Of a DNA stretch of 64,000 bases, positions 1 through 13,066 are shown in pieces (position 1 is the first letter of the stretch; each line of letters begins with the position of its first letter). Made by a program: the position numbers and the translations under genes. The notes below the pieces were generated by a model. The model did no database searches, was not told where the DNA came from, and worked only from the letters and a program-made list of their open reading frames with translations. Source of the DNA: Linnemannia schmuckeri (taxonomy: Eukaryota; Mortierellomycota; Mortierellomycetes; Mortierellales; Mortierellaceae); contig JANATG010000003.1 of the NCBI GenBank assembly GCA_029449235.1, positions 3,224,001 through 3,288,000 on the forward strand, given 5' to 3'.

Positions 1-3000
1 CCCTTGAGCTTGTCAACATACTGGGGCGAACTCAGCGTCAAGGCGATAATAGAACTGGGCTCATCCTCACGCACAATGATTTGCGAGTAAGAAAACACAT
101 GCTCAAACGGTTGCCTAATGTAGACCAGCAGTCAAGAGTAAACAACGTCAGAATATGTGCCCTCGACCATTACAGTAAAAGACATCAACACAAATAAACC
201 ATCAAAAAGACTTACATAGGATACTCCAGAGGTGTGAAGTTGGGCGAGTTGCGATCTTGCCAGAAATTGGACAAGGTCTTCATCAACGATCCACGCTCAA
301 CACCATCGGCAACCTCACTTAGCTGCTGCAGCTTGGAGGCCGCAGCCAGAGCAGCAGTCAATGTGCCTGTGACACTCATGTTTACCGAAGAAGATTTGAC
401 AGGTGGTGATCCAACAGTCGACGAAGATGCATTGTGGTTACGAGTGTTTGTTGTGGCGCCTCCTGTCGTGCTCAATGCCTGCTGCTTCTGCTGCTGTTGT
501 TGTTGCTGGTCCGCAGAATAGTCGTCATCTCCCAGGAACATCATCATAATCGGGTCAACAAAAGAGTCATCACCATTGCCTGATGCCTGACCAGCTCCTG
601 CACCGCCAACAGCACCGCCAGTATTCCTCATGCTCGCAGTCGCCTCCATGGTCAAAGGGTCCTCACTTCCTAATGCTTCGTCCATTGCGTCAGTCTGGAT
701 CAACGAGAAAGTGTATCCTCTCCTTGGCTGGTAAAATTCGTCTCCTTCACCCTCCGACTGATAGTCCTCGTCGTCGTCCGACTCTTCCTTGGTCGCCTCG
801 TTGACACTGGAGAACACCTCGATTGCTGGCAGCTTTGTTTCCGAGGGTCGCTGGATGCGGTTCGATAGTGGGTTAACATAACGTCCTCGAGCATTGCCAT
901 TGGGTCCTGTAGTGGGCTGAGTCTGAGCACGGTTCCGGTTTCCATGGATAGGCCGACTAGGAGGGTCATTTGACGATAAATTGCTAGTAGGGATAGGAAT
1001 ACCGCCTCCTTGTGCTCGAGCAAGGTACAGGGAACGACGGTTGCTGAGGGATGTTGTTGATGAAAGGTTGTTGGTGGAAGGATATCCCCGCTCATGCGCT
1101 GCTAATGTCGACACTGCGCTGGAGGTGGTCGAACTAAATCCAGACGAGGGCATCTCTGATGGACGGCGAGTGCGTGGCTTGTTGAAGAAGAACGGGTTCT
1201 TGCCGGATGTCGTCGGTGAGCCCGAGCTTGAACCTGGTCTTTCGCTCGTTGGTGTCCTTGCCAGAGGAATAATCATCCGCTCTCCCAGATTCTTCACGGC
1301 ACCGTGCGGCGCTGCCTGTCCAGAGTGTACAGGCAGAATCGAGACGACCCCCATAGATCCAGCAACTCCTGTGCGGGAGCTCTGCATGTCCTTCCGCTCC
1401 GGGTGCATAAGGCTCATAGGATCAAAAGTAGGCAGGGAGACCATTGACAGTCTACTCGAGACTCTGGTTGTTTGGCGAGAAGAGACAGGGAGGGGAATCC
1501 TTGGAATGACGGGTGCCACCGGTGACTCCTTGAGCTTAGTTTTCTCGTTTAGTTCCTCGTCGGTGACAGTCAAAATGGAGTCGGAAGTCAAGGCCTGTGA
1601 GAGCTTGGGCCTGAACTCTTGCATCAAGTTCATTGACAGTCTACGAGTGACCTTGGGTTCCATGAAGGGGAATGCAATCTGAGAAGTGGCTGTCTGAATG
1701 GCGCTCTCTAGGGCCGCGACATCGCCCTGTTCAACCTTGGGCTTGGCCACATCCAAAGTAGGCGAGCTTCCGAGGTAAGGGAGATCTGATGGTCTAAAGT
1801 CATACGAGTCCTCATAGGGTGACTCGATATTGCCGTCCGAGTCCAGCGTCATTGGCAGGTCGTTCATCAGTCCAGCATGGTGAGCACGATCCGATGCGAC
1901 GGGGAACTCCTTCTCGTCAAACAATCGGCGAAGCTGCGAGGTGGTGCTCCTCCTGAAATCACGGTCTGGGTTGAAGTATTCTCTGGCAAAGTCACCAAAG
2001 GTCTTATTCCATACGACCGCCTTCTCATAGAGTTTGATCCGTACCATGTTCAACGCCAAAGTATCTGTGGGGGCACTGTTGAGATAGGTCTGCTGGAGAA
2101 GCTGCAGGATCGCCTTCTTTTCCACGACAACATTCCGCGACATCTCCAAAAGTTCCTGCTTGGCAGCCTCGATCTTGGACGGGTGGACGACATCGAAAAT
2201 ACAGTTCTTGATCCGCTCCATGACCGAGTCCCAGTATCGTGTGATGAGCGAGCGGACCAAATCCAACTCCTGATTCTTTGTCCTAGCAGAGAACTCGGGC
2301 TTGCACCGGACCAGCATAGGTGGGAAGTTGATGTCGTACAGGCGAATCGGGATCCGCTCAATCCTGACCAGCTGAGTGTCCACGCCAAAGTACCGAACAT
2401 GGTTACGATTGATGTCGTGCGGACAAAAGTTGGCTCGGCAGGTCAGGTTTGTCTGGTAAAAGATCAACTCGAGGAACTTTCCGAAGGAGTAGTTCTTGGT
2501 GTCGTCCGAGATGTAAACCTGAGGCGTTTCCACGTTGCAGACCTTGCACCGGCTCCACATCATGATCGAGTCCTTCTTCAATGTTGTCAAGGAGTCCCAC
2601 TGCTCAATCGTCACCACCACCTTGGCATCACCGTGAGCATAGATCCGCTGGTGGTCGCGCAAAGGTCGGTCACAAGACGATGCGGGGCAAATAAAGTTGG
2701 CCTCCCAACACATCTGCTCCAAATAGTTCGCCAATGTCACGTCCGAGTCGAGGTCGTAATACTGGATGAGACGAATTTTTGGACCCTCGCATGTCGCCTT
2801 GGTGACTGTGCAAACGTTCGAGAAGAGAAACGTCAAGTTTTGATAGGCGAAAGGGACGATGTGGGACGGTCCGATATTGGTGCTCAAAAAGTCCTCCCAG
2901 GCTTTGCTCTTTGACTGAAAGTCGTTGGAAATGTCGATGTATGTTCCCTCGACGAATCCGCTGTCCTGAGATCGTCCGGTTGACTTCGTCACAATGGCGG

Positions 3001-6000
3001 TGGCACTTGATGTCGCAAAGGTGATTTTGGCGTTTCCAATCTCGCGCAGGGATGAAGGCGTTGCCGACTGCTCGATCTTCTTTAACTTCTCTGCGTCGTC
3101 AATCATCTGTACCAAAAGGAAAGGCGGATTGAAGCGAACAAAAGGCGAGGCTGAAAGAATGGTCTTCTTGTAAGGGATGAGAGATTCTTGCAGTCGGCTG
3201 ATGTCGGGATCCGATGAAATGTTGACCTTTTCCTCGTCCGCCATTTGTGAGTCTCGCATAGCAGAGGTCATGGCGAACTGGTCGTTCATCAGAGACGTCT
3301 CCAGCTTGAGGTGATACGAAACCCAGACCATCAGTCGCACGACCTTCTTGATCCTGTTGAGTGTCTCCAAACATCCACCACGGAGGACCAAAGAGCAGAA
3401 AAGATTCCCTGGACAATCCTGGAAGAACATGTAGCTCTTTCTCTTGTTGGGGATCAGCTCGTGAACAAATGTCTTGACCTCAAAGGTACCGCACGTGCCC
3501 AGTCGCGGCTCCTTGACCAGCTTGTCGAACGAGAGGATAATGTCCGCACCGGTCGAATGAGCGATCGCCTCCGTCACCTCAGGCTTGACGTTGTAGGCCA
3601 CGGCGACGTTGTGAGTCAGCAGAAGTTCCAACGCAAGTCGAGAGACCGTCTTCTCGACAATGACAACATGCGGGCTCAGAGCAACAATGCGGGCGACTAG
3701 ATGCTGCAGGTACTCCTTCTCTTGTTTGACAATCGGCTCCAGTGAGATAAAGTGGTTCTCAATGCGCTGGTACTCGAGGGCAAACTTCAGGATCAGGATC
3801 CGGGGGTTCTGGAGTGTGCGACTCATCTGCTTATGGGCCAGATTCTTGGTGCAGACAACGCCGTCGATATAAAGAGTGTCCTGAGCCGTGCCGCCGGGGA
3901 TCTTCTTGATCTTGACAACCTGCATCACATCCATGAATCCGAGAATTTGAATGCTATTTGAAACCTTAAGTACCAGTTTCATGATCACGTCCTCCCAGCC
4001 ATCGGCGCTGTCAATCTCGAACCGCGTCAAAAGCTGTCGCAAGAGGCGCCGCATGTGCTGCAAGGAAGCACTATTGAGCTCCACTGCACTGGTAATCATG
4101 GACGCTGCTCTAGAGTGTCGGTTTGTATGCATCAAAGATTGAGAACCAGGCGTCAAGAACGGTGAACCTGGTCGGATATCCATAGGCGATCTGGCAGTTT
4201 CGGACCCATCTGATCTCAACAGACCGCGCGTCTTGAGACTCAAGCTGAGGTTCCTGTTTGGCCTGTTACCCTTGATGCTAATCCTGCGATTGATCGGCGA
4301 TCGGTCCTTGGCAAACATGTCGCGAATGTCCTCGGCCCGCGGTGCTCGCAGCGGAGTGGTCTTGTCCCTTGGCCCATAATCCGAAAAGTCGTCGTCGCTG
4401 CTCAGATCGTCCTGCGGACCATGCAGCGACAGGAACCCCATCGGGTTTGGTGAATTTGATGGCCAAAGATCATCACCCTCGTCCTCGTCCTCCTCACCCA
4501 TAAAGGGCGCAATCTCTGGGTCAAGGACAGAATCATTCATGTGACCATCCTCTAAGGCCAACGATCTCCGGAAGGGTGCTATGCTCCCGTCGATCTGGTC
4601 GCCGGTGGTGGTATTAGAGCGAGACCGGGCCAAAAACAAATTTGAGCCAGCGTGGAGAAATTTTCTGATCCCGTCCAGAGGGGTCCCGTCTGCCTGCTGG
4701 GTCGAGCTGGTGCTGGGTGACATGGGTAACTGCTGGGGGAAGTGTCCGTGGATGTTGGAGGGTATGGGTGTTGGCCATGATGATCCTGGGGTATAGTCGC
4801 TTGGACCATTCTCCGGCTGCTCGTATTGCTGCATGATGTCCAGACAATAATTGCACACTCGTAAATAGCCGTCATATCCAAGCTTGGCTCCGGGTATAAT
4901 TTTGTTCGCGCACTTTGAGCAAAAAATATGTCCTATTAACATGCATATAAAGGAAATCATCAACATTTTTTTGCAGGCTTTGAACAGCCAATACCGCATA
5001 CATCCACATGTAACCATATCCACATATCCACAAGGGTGACTTACCACAAATGCGGCAATGATGCTTCCTGCGAAATACGAAAAAGGAAGCGCTGCAGCCA
5101 AAGCACTCCTTTGCATTCTCGTCCGCCATCCAATAGTCCTTGTTCACTCCCTCTCCTCGCAGTCTACGGATAACTTTTGTTAACGAGTTGCCCTTTTGGT
5201 GTCCAGAACTGAAACTCCTGATTGAGCGGGCATCTGAATCATAAGAAGCATCCTTGGCGCCCAATGTCTGATGAATGTAGTCGCGTGTCGTCGAGTTGTC
5301 GCCTATGTATGGGATATGCATTACCAATTAATACTGGGTCATTTTGAGTCAAATCGCGCTGGGCTGCTATCAATTTCGTGCCCTCTCAATTGTGGACAAG
5401 GTCTCAACAAACAGGCATAGTAAATCCACATGACACAATTGCTTATAAGAAAAGGAAGGTGTACCTGCACTGAGCCTTGTGTGATCAACTATTCGACTAT
5501 CAATGGGTCGAATCATCACAGCCCCTACGGGCTCGGACTGGTCCCCAAAGGCAGGACTAAGCGATACTACAGGGGGCGCAAGGGAAGAGAGCGAAGCGGA
5601 GTCGTCGTCCTGGACAATGCTGTGATCGAGCGTGCTCACTTTGAATAGCGACGATGCCCTCTTGGGTGTCGTTGACGAGGCGGCGGAGGCGGGGTAACTC
5701 CGCCGGACCAAACTGGGCTTATCCTTGCTATTGTCCTCTGCGCTCGAGATGCCTTGCCGTGCTATTGCCTTGTTATTGTTGCTGTTCGTAAGTGTTGATT
5801 TGGTACTTCCGTTGTTACTGTTGCTGTTATTGTTGTTGCTTGTAGTACTGTCGGAGGTGACGATCCACGATCCTGTCTCTGAGGTTCCCGTCGTAGATGT
5901 GGATGACGAGGCTGTACTTGACGCCTTGTCATGAATACGACTCAAGTATTGTTCTGAGCCATTGTTGCTATGAGGTTGTACTGTGGACAATTGACTATTG

Positions 6001-6314
6001 CCATTGTTGCTTGCGCTGTTAAGTATTGCAGTCAGGTGCGCGTCAGCAGGGCTGCTGGCGTGCAAGGCTGTCGAGGAAGACGCAGCAACAGAAGCACTAG
6101 GGGACAACGACGTGGTGTTGACGCGGTCAGAGGAGGAAGAGGAGGGAACTCCTATTGTTGCTGTTGAAGTTGGTGGTGGTGGTGTGGGCGCGGTATAGGA
6201 AGTGGAGAGGGTGGATTTGACTCGCTGGAATATCTTTGAGAGCACGTTCTCGGGAGGGTCTTCGGACTGAGATGGGGGCTCGTGAAGGGCATCGAAACTG
6301 GTGAGTGCGCTCAT
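1..6314 (-). CDS. FAB1: 1-phosphatidylinositol-3-phosphate 5-kinase Fab1/PIKfyve, 3' part outside window
   Basis: Makes PI(3,5)P2 from PI3P on vacuole and endosome membranes. Inferred exons (minus): 6314-5465, 5302-5045, 4932-216 and 114 to beyond position 1; all junctions are GT-AG and the phases agree, giving about 1,979 residues so far. A FYVE zinc finger at about residues 340-405 shows the WxxD start, the RRKHHCRICG core (split by the second intron) and the RVC motif. A Cpn60/TCP1-like region lies at about 700-950 and the Fab1-type Cys-rich region at about 1115-1240. The N-terminal 280 residues are Ser/Thr/Asn-rich. Exon 4 reads into the linker before the kinase, which must lie left of the window. 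I see no DEP domain. ATG 6314 is the first Met of the open exon. The long antisense reading frames here are shadows. Confidence 0.95.
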
Positions 6315-6833
6315 TGTCTATTAATGTTCTTTTTTGGTTAGTGGGTGGGTGTCAGTCGGGTAGGATTATGTACAAGGGGAGGGGAGTAGATTCAGGCAGA
6401 GGAGCCAAGAGTGAATCAGACAAGAGAGACAAGAGACAGTACTCAAGGGGGAGGGAGGGGAGGAAGGGTTCAGACAGCAAGCATGGTCAAGAAGGAGCGA
6501 GTGAATAGAAAGAGGGGATGATGGGTCCACTTCATGGTCTCTACAAAGCGCAAGAGCGTGCGAAGTAGTCAAGAAAGACAGGGCTCTTCAAGGTGCAAGT
6601 GACTGCCCCCAATTTTGATCACGTTGTCCACCTTGGGGTTGATCAGCCGTTACACGCACCATATCACTAAAACTCATGGAATACATCTCTTCCTTGATCA
6701 ACCTCAACAAAGGTGCAAGGCATTGATCAATTGACATTGCTTTTCAAGACTCTTATGTCAATGCAGGTAAGTCATATCTCGCATTCGTCTATTATTTATG
6801 TCCACCAACTCAGGGAACTAATACTTCACCCTC
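6315..6833. other. Intergenic, 5' flank of FAB1
   Basis: 519 bp between the FAB1 start and the stop of the next minus-strand gene. It holds purine-rich tracts on the plus strand (CT-rich in the FAB1 sense), consistent with a FAB1 promoter. No RNA gene or credible reading frame seen. Confidence 0.5.
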
Positions 6834-8699
6834 CTAAAAATCGCTTAACACAACATCAGGTCGCAACTGGTACATGTACTCCTTCAGCTTCTCCTCGCTC
6901 TCCCTATCATTCAGTCCCCTCAACTCCCTCAACCTCGGCCAATTATCTGCCATCCACTCCAGCTCCGCCTTCCCTACCCGATGGCTCGTCCCCTCAAACG
7001 CAAACACCTCCAATTCCTTCAACTCTGACAGCCGCCCTAATCCAGACGCCATGGTCAGCTCGAGTGTATCATCCTGACGAAGGTAATCAGGATAGTAACT
7101 CATCCCTCTATGTCGGCGTGAACCCAGTTGTAGAGACTTGAGATTCTTCAGCCCTGCCAGGCGATCATACGCTCGTTTCTGTTGAGCCACACTCTCTGCT
7201 TGTTTGCGCATGATACTTTCCGGATCGATCTCCTCGGCCTCATAATCGTGCCCGTCCATCAAGAGATACGACACTGCCTTCTTGACCGCCGACGCGTCAC
7301 ATCCGTCGTTGTAGATCCACTCCTCCGTCTGCGTGAGACGAGTGATCCCGCGTACCTGACAACGAAGTGTCTCCAGTCCAAGACATTCCCAGGGTTCATT
7401 GACGTGGAAACTCATGTCGAGCATATGAACCTGTGCGTCGAGCGTTATGAGGTTGATGCAGCTCGAGAGAACAACTGCCAGGACTCTACTGTGGATAGCA
7501 ATCGCGCCTCCTCGAGATTTTGTCGTCTCCAAAGGATCCGTCAGAGATTCCAACTGAGGGTAGTAGACGCCAAGGGTCATGGCAATGTCATAGCGCATTC
7601 GGCCGATTGACAGGTCGACGAGATGAGGTAACCATGCTGACAAGCCCTGCAAGCTCAGGGCGTCCCATTTCGAGCTCCAAGAGATGCGAAGACTTTGGAG
7701 AGCCGAGGGTGCTGTCATGTCTATGCTTGCGATCACGGGCTCCTCGTCACCCTCATATTTAATCTGCGTCAAAGCCAACTCGTTCAGATTCGGAAGACGC
7801 TGTAGGAGGGTGATAATCTCGAGAAGGCTCAGTGAGCGGTACGCCCTTAGACATCGAATGCTGGCATACCATCCTGTGAGAACCCCGTTCGTAATCACTA
7901 CTTGTGACTGTAGAGACCTCAACCGAGGCAATCGGCAGAGGAGTGTCGCCGTGTCACATCGGAGTTCCGTGTACTGCAGATCGACCAGGTTTGTCAAGTG
8001 ATCAACTACTACAGAGTCCACAAATCCAGTCGTATTCATCTCCACCAGTGAATCCAAAGAGGCATCGATCCTGAGAGTTTGAAGGTGAGCGTGGTTCTGT
8101 TGGACAAGGAGCCAGAACTGCTGAACAAGCCTCCAATCCTCCAGTTGCTGATCCTCTGTACGGATCCCGCGGAGCTGCGGCTTGAATGCATTCTCAAAGA
8201 GTGGTGAGATCAATGGCCCTGTTAAGGCTTTCAGTGTTGTTGAAGGAGGCAAGGCGGTAATCTTGTTCTGGGCAGACCGTGCTTTTTCCTGAAGTTGTGT
8301 CAAGTTGTCATCGATATCGGCGACAGATAACGACTTGAGATTTGTGCAGGCGACACGAATGTCCTTATTCTTGTCGTCGTCATTGCTGCAGCTATTCCCG
8401 ATGGAGGCAGCCTTGATGGTTACTTTCCAGTGGAGGTGGAGGTGTTGGATATGTCGCCCATACTTGGCAAAGATGCCAAGGAGCCATTTTTCGTCCTGCC
8501 CGGATGGCTTGGCGGTGTCGTGCGAGTCGAGGGTCTTGAGGATCCGGGGCCAGGCGTAGAGCGAATCGTCGATGTTCTGCCAGAGAAAAGGGACAAAGAC
8601 GCTGTACCAGTAGCGGGAGACTTGTATGCAGTGTAGATAGTCTTTTAGGGAGAAGTATGAACCGATGTCGGTGAGAATCTCTGTGGGTAACTGATCCAT
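6834..8699 (-). CDS. F-box/LRR protein (621 aa)
   Basis: Predicted substrate-recognition subunit of an SCF ubiquitin ligase. The chosen start (MDQLPTEIL, 8699) places an F-box at about residues 3-48, with the family signature of an LPxEIL start, a CIQVSRYW middle and an LWQNIDD end; the open frame continues 46 residues upstream but that stretch is low-complexity and looks like 5' UTR. The rest is irregular leucine-rich repeats. The C-terminal block (LELTMASGLGRL, then FEGTSHRVG, then WPRLRELRGL) is shared by all family members in this window. Single exon. First of three head-to-tail minus-strand copies. The substrate cannot be inferred. Confidence 0.85.
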   Translation of the reverse strand: MDQLPTEILTDIGSYFSLKDYLHCIQVSRYWYSVFVPFLWQNIDDSLYAWPRILKTLDSHDTAKPSGQDEKWLLGIFAKYGRHIQHLHLHWKVTIKAASIGNSCSNDDDKNKDIRVACTNLKSLSVADIDDNLTQLQEKARSAQNKITALPPSTTLKALTGPLISPLFENAFKPQLRGIRTEDQQLEDWRLVQQFWLLVQQNHAHLQTLRIDASLDSLVEMNTTGFVDSVVVDHLTNLVDLQYTELRCDTATLLCRLPRLRSLQSQVVITNGVLTGWYASIRCLRAYRSLSLLEIITLLQRLPNLNELALTQIKYEGDEEPVIASIDMTAPSALQSLRISWSSKWDALSLQGLSAWLPHLVDLSIGRMRYDIAMTLGVYYPQLESLTDPLETTKSRGGAIAIHSRVLAVVLSSCINLITLDAQVHMLDMSFHVNEPWECLGLETLRCQVRGITRLTQTEEWIYNDGCDASAVKKAVSYLLMDGHDYEAEEIDPESIMRKQAESVAQQKRAYDRLAGLKNLKSLQLGSRRHRGMSYYPDYLRQDDTLELTMASGLGRLSELKELEVFAFEGTSHRVGKAELEWMADNWPRLRELRGLNDRESEEKLKEYMYQLRPDVVLSDF

Positions 8700-8941
8700 C
8701 GTGCCCTCGTCTGCAGTTGTTTTTGTTGTTGTATGTGTTGGTGAGTGTCTGTTGAAGAATATCTGTAGGAGAGGGATGGTCGGGAGAGAAGAAAAAAAAG
8801 AAAAGAAAGCAAAAAAAGGGGGAGTGACTCGAACCATTTTTATTCCCTTCTTCCCAGTGGCATTGACACCGCCTCTTCTGTGTTTAGAGTTTTGTGAGGA
8901 AGAAGGTCAAACAACGTCAACGAGGAAGGATAACAAAATCG

Positions 8942-10906
8942 TTACTTTCGCTTGTGCTTAACACTGGGGTAGTGTCGCCTCATAAACTCTCTCAAATATG
9001 ACTTCTCGTCCGGCCACATATTCTTATACTTCACCTCCTGCAACCCCCGCATTTCTTTCAACCGTGGCCAACTCTTCCCCATCCACCTCAACTCCCCACA
9101 GTCAATCCGGTGGTCCACTCCCTCAAACCCAAACACCTCCAACTTCCTCAACGTCGACAGTCGGCCCAAACCCGACGCCAATGACAGCTCTAGTGTATTT
9201 GTGATCGGTCCTCCATAGTCCTCATATACGTGCACCCCATACCTGAGCTGTGGAAGCGTATGTGGGCACCCATATTGTGCCCCCTGGCGATATTCCATCC
9301 CCAGGTCGAGAACTCGAAGATGTACCAACTCTGCCAACCGATCGTATATTCGCTGCTGCTGGACTTGAAGACGCTCGTGTTTTTCAATTGCCTGTTTCTC
9401 CTTCTCTACAAGTTCTTTGTTGATCCTTAGGAACAACCTCCCCTGGCGGTAATCCATGTCCTCCTCTTCGGACAGCCGGTGAACGCCCACGATTTGGAAC
9501 CGGAGCACCTTCAGGCCTTTGCAGACCCATGGATGGTCCAGGAGATAGTCTGCCTCGATCCTGTGTTCGATCCCATCAAACTCTGTCAGATGTGGACAGT
9601 TCTCCAGCAGGACGCTCAAGGTGTTTACTTTACTGTGCAGCAAAGGGCATTTTGGACAGATGGTCGTCACCGGGTTGGATTGGTTGTATGACCGCAGGTT
9701 TCGATAGCGGGTTGGTATGAGCTGAGCCAGGGCTGGGCCAATGTGCTCTGTGGCGAGGTCGACCAAGTCTGGAAGCCACGGCAAGACATTCTTTGCAAGG
9801 TACTCGTCGTTCCGGAACCCGATCCAACTAATGCTGAGTCGTTCGAGTCGGTGAGGGGCATGGTCGAGGATGGCTCCTAGGGCATCATGATATAGATAAT
9901 CGACTTGGCTCCACTTCATCCACAACGCCTGTAGGTGAGGCATGTTCTTCAAAAGCTGGAAAACTGCCCGAATCGGGACCTCTGTCTCCAACGTCAAGGT
10001 CTTGAGATTTGGCATCGATGCCTGCAGCAGGGACCTGTTCCAGCGCCTGCTACGGTATACAAAGTGCTGTATCTGTGGTACATCCTCCACCAGCCTGGGA
10101 ATGTTTATTTGCTATTTTGATGATAAAACGCATTAAGCAAAATTGCATGTGTCAATCACCTCAATAAGGGTCTTCATGCCAATGATTTAGCTCGCAAACA
10201 CTCTATTTTCCTATCCTTCTTCACTTACTTTAGTATCCCTCCATTCCAAGTCAGAAATCTCCAACCTGTCCAACCTCTCACAAGAACGCAACAACCCCTC
10301 GAGAACCTCCGGATCCAGTTTCTCAATTTCCCCCACCTGATCGATCCTCAATTTCTGTAATGTCTTCGAATTCTGTCGGATGAGTAAAGAAAGCCATCGC
10401 CCCCGAATTCGTAGATGCTGCTCATAGGTCTTCAAACTCGCCTCGTCAGAAGGTGTTGACAACCCAGGAGGTCTCCAGATCCCAGACTCCACCATCTCGG
10501 ATCGAGTCTTGTTCCAGCTCTGACCCGCCACGGAGAGGACCACCAGCTGTGTACACGTCTGTGCTGCGGCGAGGGCATTGATGGTCACACACCAATGGGC
10601 CTGGAGTTGACGGATATGGTGACCGTGTTTGGTGAATAAGTCCAGGAGCCAGTCCTCGTCCTTGTGGTCGTCGGGTGTGGTTTTGGGCAGGTACAATCTT
10701 CCGAGGATCTTTGGCCAGTTGTGAAGGTGGTCGTTGATGTAGATGTACATGTAGGGGTGGAAGAGGTTGTACCAGGCGCGGCAGACTTTGATGCAGCGGA
10801 AGAGGTCTGGCTGGGCTAGTGAGTGGGCGAGAACTTCGACTATCTCGGGCAGGAAGAGGAGTCGTGTGGGTAGTAGGGCGGGAAGTGGTGTTTCTGAGGT
10901 TGGCAT
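8942..10906 (-). CDS. F-box/LRR protein with one intron (615 aa)
   Basis: Two exons, 10906-10229 and 10111-8942, joined by a GT-AG intron in phase 0 (donor GTAAGT, acceptor AATAG); the join restores continuous homology to the intronless neighbours. The F-box is at about residues 14-60 (LPEIVEVLAHSL, CIKVCRAW), followed by irregular LRRs and the family C-terminal block (LELSLASGLGRLSTL, GVDHRIDCGELRWM). It is the only intact family member here in which I see an intron. Middle member of the tandem trio. Likely an SCF adaptor; substrate unknown. Confidence 0.85.
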
Positions 10907-11112
10907 TTTGAGTACGGTGATATTCTTGTGCTGGCTGAGAGGAGGAAATTTAAGCGAAGAAGAGTAAAAAAGGAGAGATGAACCACGAAGGAAATTAATG
11001 ATACGAAAGAAGGCAAAACAAGGCTGCGGCGCAATTCATTCAGGAAACACAATAATGAGCACGTGATCAAAATAACAATTGATAAATGTTTATATTTATT
11101 TCCCTTAGCTGA

Positions 11113-13002
11113 TCAAAGCCGACCGGCACCATTGCCATAACCATAATCAATACCTTGGTGCTTCACATCTGGTCGCAACGCCTCAAAGCGCTCTCTCAAT
11201 TCAGCCTTCCGTCGCTCATATTCATTTCTCGTCGGGAAATTGTCGTGAAGCCCTCGCATCTCATTGAGTCTTGTCCACTCTCTAGCCATCCATTCCAGCT
11301 CTGCCTGTCCGGTCCTATGGTCCACACTCTCAAACCCAAATACTTGCAAGGCCTTTAACGTCTCCAACTGCCCAAGGCCAGACTCCAGTGTCAGCTCGAG
11401 CGTGCCCGAGAAGGGGCCATTGACAGTCAAGTACTCCTCATCCGACATCTGGAAATCCCTATGTAGTCGTCGGTACTCTGCTCCGAGGTCGAGAACACGC
11501 AGTTGTGTTAGAGTTGCAAGTTTCCTGTAGATCTTCTTTTGTTGCTCCAAAGAAGCTGTATGCAATTGCACCAAGCGGCTGTCGTCCTCGGAAAGAGTTT
11601 CGTCTCCGGTCCTAATAGCGATGGCATTATATCTTTCTTGGTCCTGAGACGATAGTCGTTGAACGCCCTTGATTTGACACCGAAGGAACGTCAGTCCCTG
11701 GCAGACCCACGCCTCCTCCCAGATCGATCCAGAAAGCACATGTCGGATCCCGTCGAATTTCTTGAGACTAGGGCAATTCTTGAGGAGCAAGCCCAGAGCA
11801 GATGTGCCCAGCTGTACTGCATGACCCAGTCCTGCGGAAAGTGATCCCTTGTTAAGCTCATGGACCGTCTCCAGATTGCTGCAGAAGGTCGAGAGTGTTT
11901 GAGAGATCGAGGGCACGAGCTGTATAGTGGTGAAGGAGGTAAGATGAGGCATGTAGGCAAACACCGGGTCCAAGGCAATGTCGAGCATATGACTACGCAC
12001 GCCCAGTTTGAGAGATGTCACTCGACTTGGTGACTGGTTCATGATCACCGCAACTTCTGTAGGAGTGACAGCGCCCAGAGCTGCGACTGCACCGACATGC
12101 AAGGACTCTAGGTTGGGCGCATGACTCAGAATCCGCAGGAGTTCGCGGTAGGCACAGACGTCCAAGAATGCGGCATCCCGGAGTTGCAGTGAGGGTTGGG
12201 TCGAGGTGCCACTTCCTGAAGGAGAGAAGGTTGTGCTGTACTTTTCCAGTGCCAAAAGTCGACCGAAAATATGATCCAGATCGATGGCGACATAGTTATT
12301 CTCGAGCATAGCGAGGTTCTTGAGCGAAGCCAGAGTATCGACGAGGTAAGGCACCGACACATTCTCCATGAACTCTTCCAGACTTTTGTTAAGGCAAAGA
12401 CTCTGCAGCTGGTAATTGTTGCGAACAAAGGTCCAGAAGTGTTTTGATGTCGACCAGTCCTGCTCCTGTTGCGCCAGTGTCCTCCCAAATGGTTCCCTTC
12501 TTGTCGGAAATGGAGAGGAGGAAAGATCCTCCATGGCGAGTGCCCAACGCAGAGCTATCATCTCGTCCTGCTCCTCTCTGTCCAGGTCCTCCATCCACTC
12601 GTGCTCTGGCTGTTGAATCTGCGAATGTCGAATATATCCCGTATGTAGCGATCGTAGATTACTGCAGTGACTTCCGATGCATGCCGCATCCAGAGTGGTC
12701 CTCCAATGAAGCCACAAGTGCCGAATATGACATCCATTCTTGACAAAGGCCTGACGGATATAGTTCTTGTTGTCCTGGTCCTGCTGGATATCCTCCTCGT
12801 ATTGTCGGATAATCCTTGGCCAAGATAGCTCTGAGTCGTCGATCGTCTCCCATAATAGAGGGATCAGACTATTGTTCCAATGGCGGGATACTTGTACGCA
12901 GGCAAAGAGGTCGGATGGATGGAGACTGTAGCCGATACGCTGAATGAGTTCAAGGATGTCAAAGACACCCTGCTGTTGATATAGGGTCTGAGCGTCTTGC
13001 AT
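11113..13002 (-). CDS. F-box/LRR protein (629 aa)
   Basis: Single exon. Start chosen at MQDAQTLYQQQG (13002) because a TATA box lies 65 bp upstream, inside the longer open frame. The F-box-like region is at about residues 10-60 (DILELIQRIGYSLHPSDLFACVQVSRHW, LWETIDD; shown in two parts), then LRRs and the family C-terminal block (LELTLESGLGQL, VDHRTGQAELEWM). Divergent from CDC43 across about 500 bp. Probable SCF substrate adaptor. Confidence 0.85.
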   Translation of the reverse strand: MQDAQTLYQQQGVFDILELIQRIGYSLHPSDLFACVQVSRHWNNSLIPLLWETIDDSELSWPRIIRQYEEDIQQDQDNKNYIRQAFVKNGCHIRHLWLHWRTTLDAACIGSHCSNLRSLHTGYIRHSQIQQPEHEWMEDLDREEQDEMIALRWALAMEDLSSSPFPTRREPFGRTLAQQEQDWSTSKHFWTFVRNNYQLQSLCLNKSLEEFMENVSVPYLVDTLASLKNLAMLENNYVAIDLDHIFGRLLALEKYSTTFSPSGSGTSTQPSLQLRDAAFLDVCAYRELLRILSHAPNLESLHVGAVAALGAVTPTEVAVIMNQSPSRVTSLKLGVRSHMLDIALDPVFAYMPHLTSFTTIQLVPSISQTLSTFCSNLETVHELNKGSLSAGLGHAVQLGTSALGLLLKNCPSLKKFDGIRHVLSGSIWEEAWVCQGLTFLRCQIKGVQRLSSQDQERYNAIAIRTGDETLSEDDSRLVQLHTASLEQQKKIYRKLATLTQLRVLDLGAEYRRLHRDFQMSDEEYLTVNGPFSGTLELTLESGLGQLETLKALQVFGFESVDHRTGQAELEWMAREWTRLNEMRGLHDNFPTRNEYERRKAELRERFEALRPDVKHQGIDYGYGNGAGRL

Positions 13003-13066
13003 TTTTATGTGAGAAAGTGTAAGCAAGATGTTATGATTGAGAAAAGAATGTGCTGTGTTCTTTGAT

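Noticed and set aside
1877..2914. 345-codon open frame on the plus strand opposite FAB1
   Set aside because: It lies antisense to well-conserved FAB1 coding sequence, has no family motif, and long antisense frames are common opposite GC-rich coding DNA.
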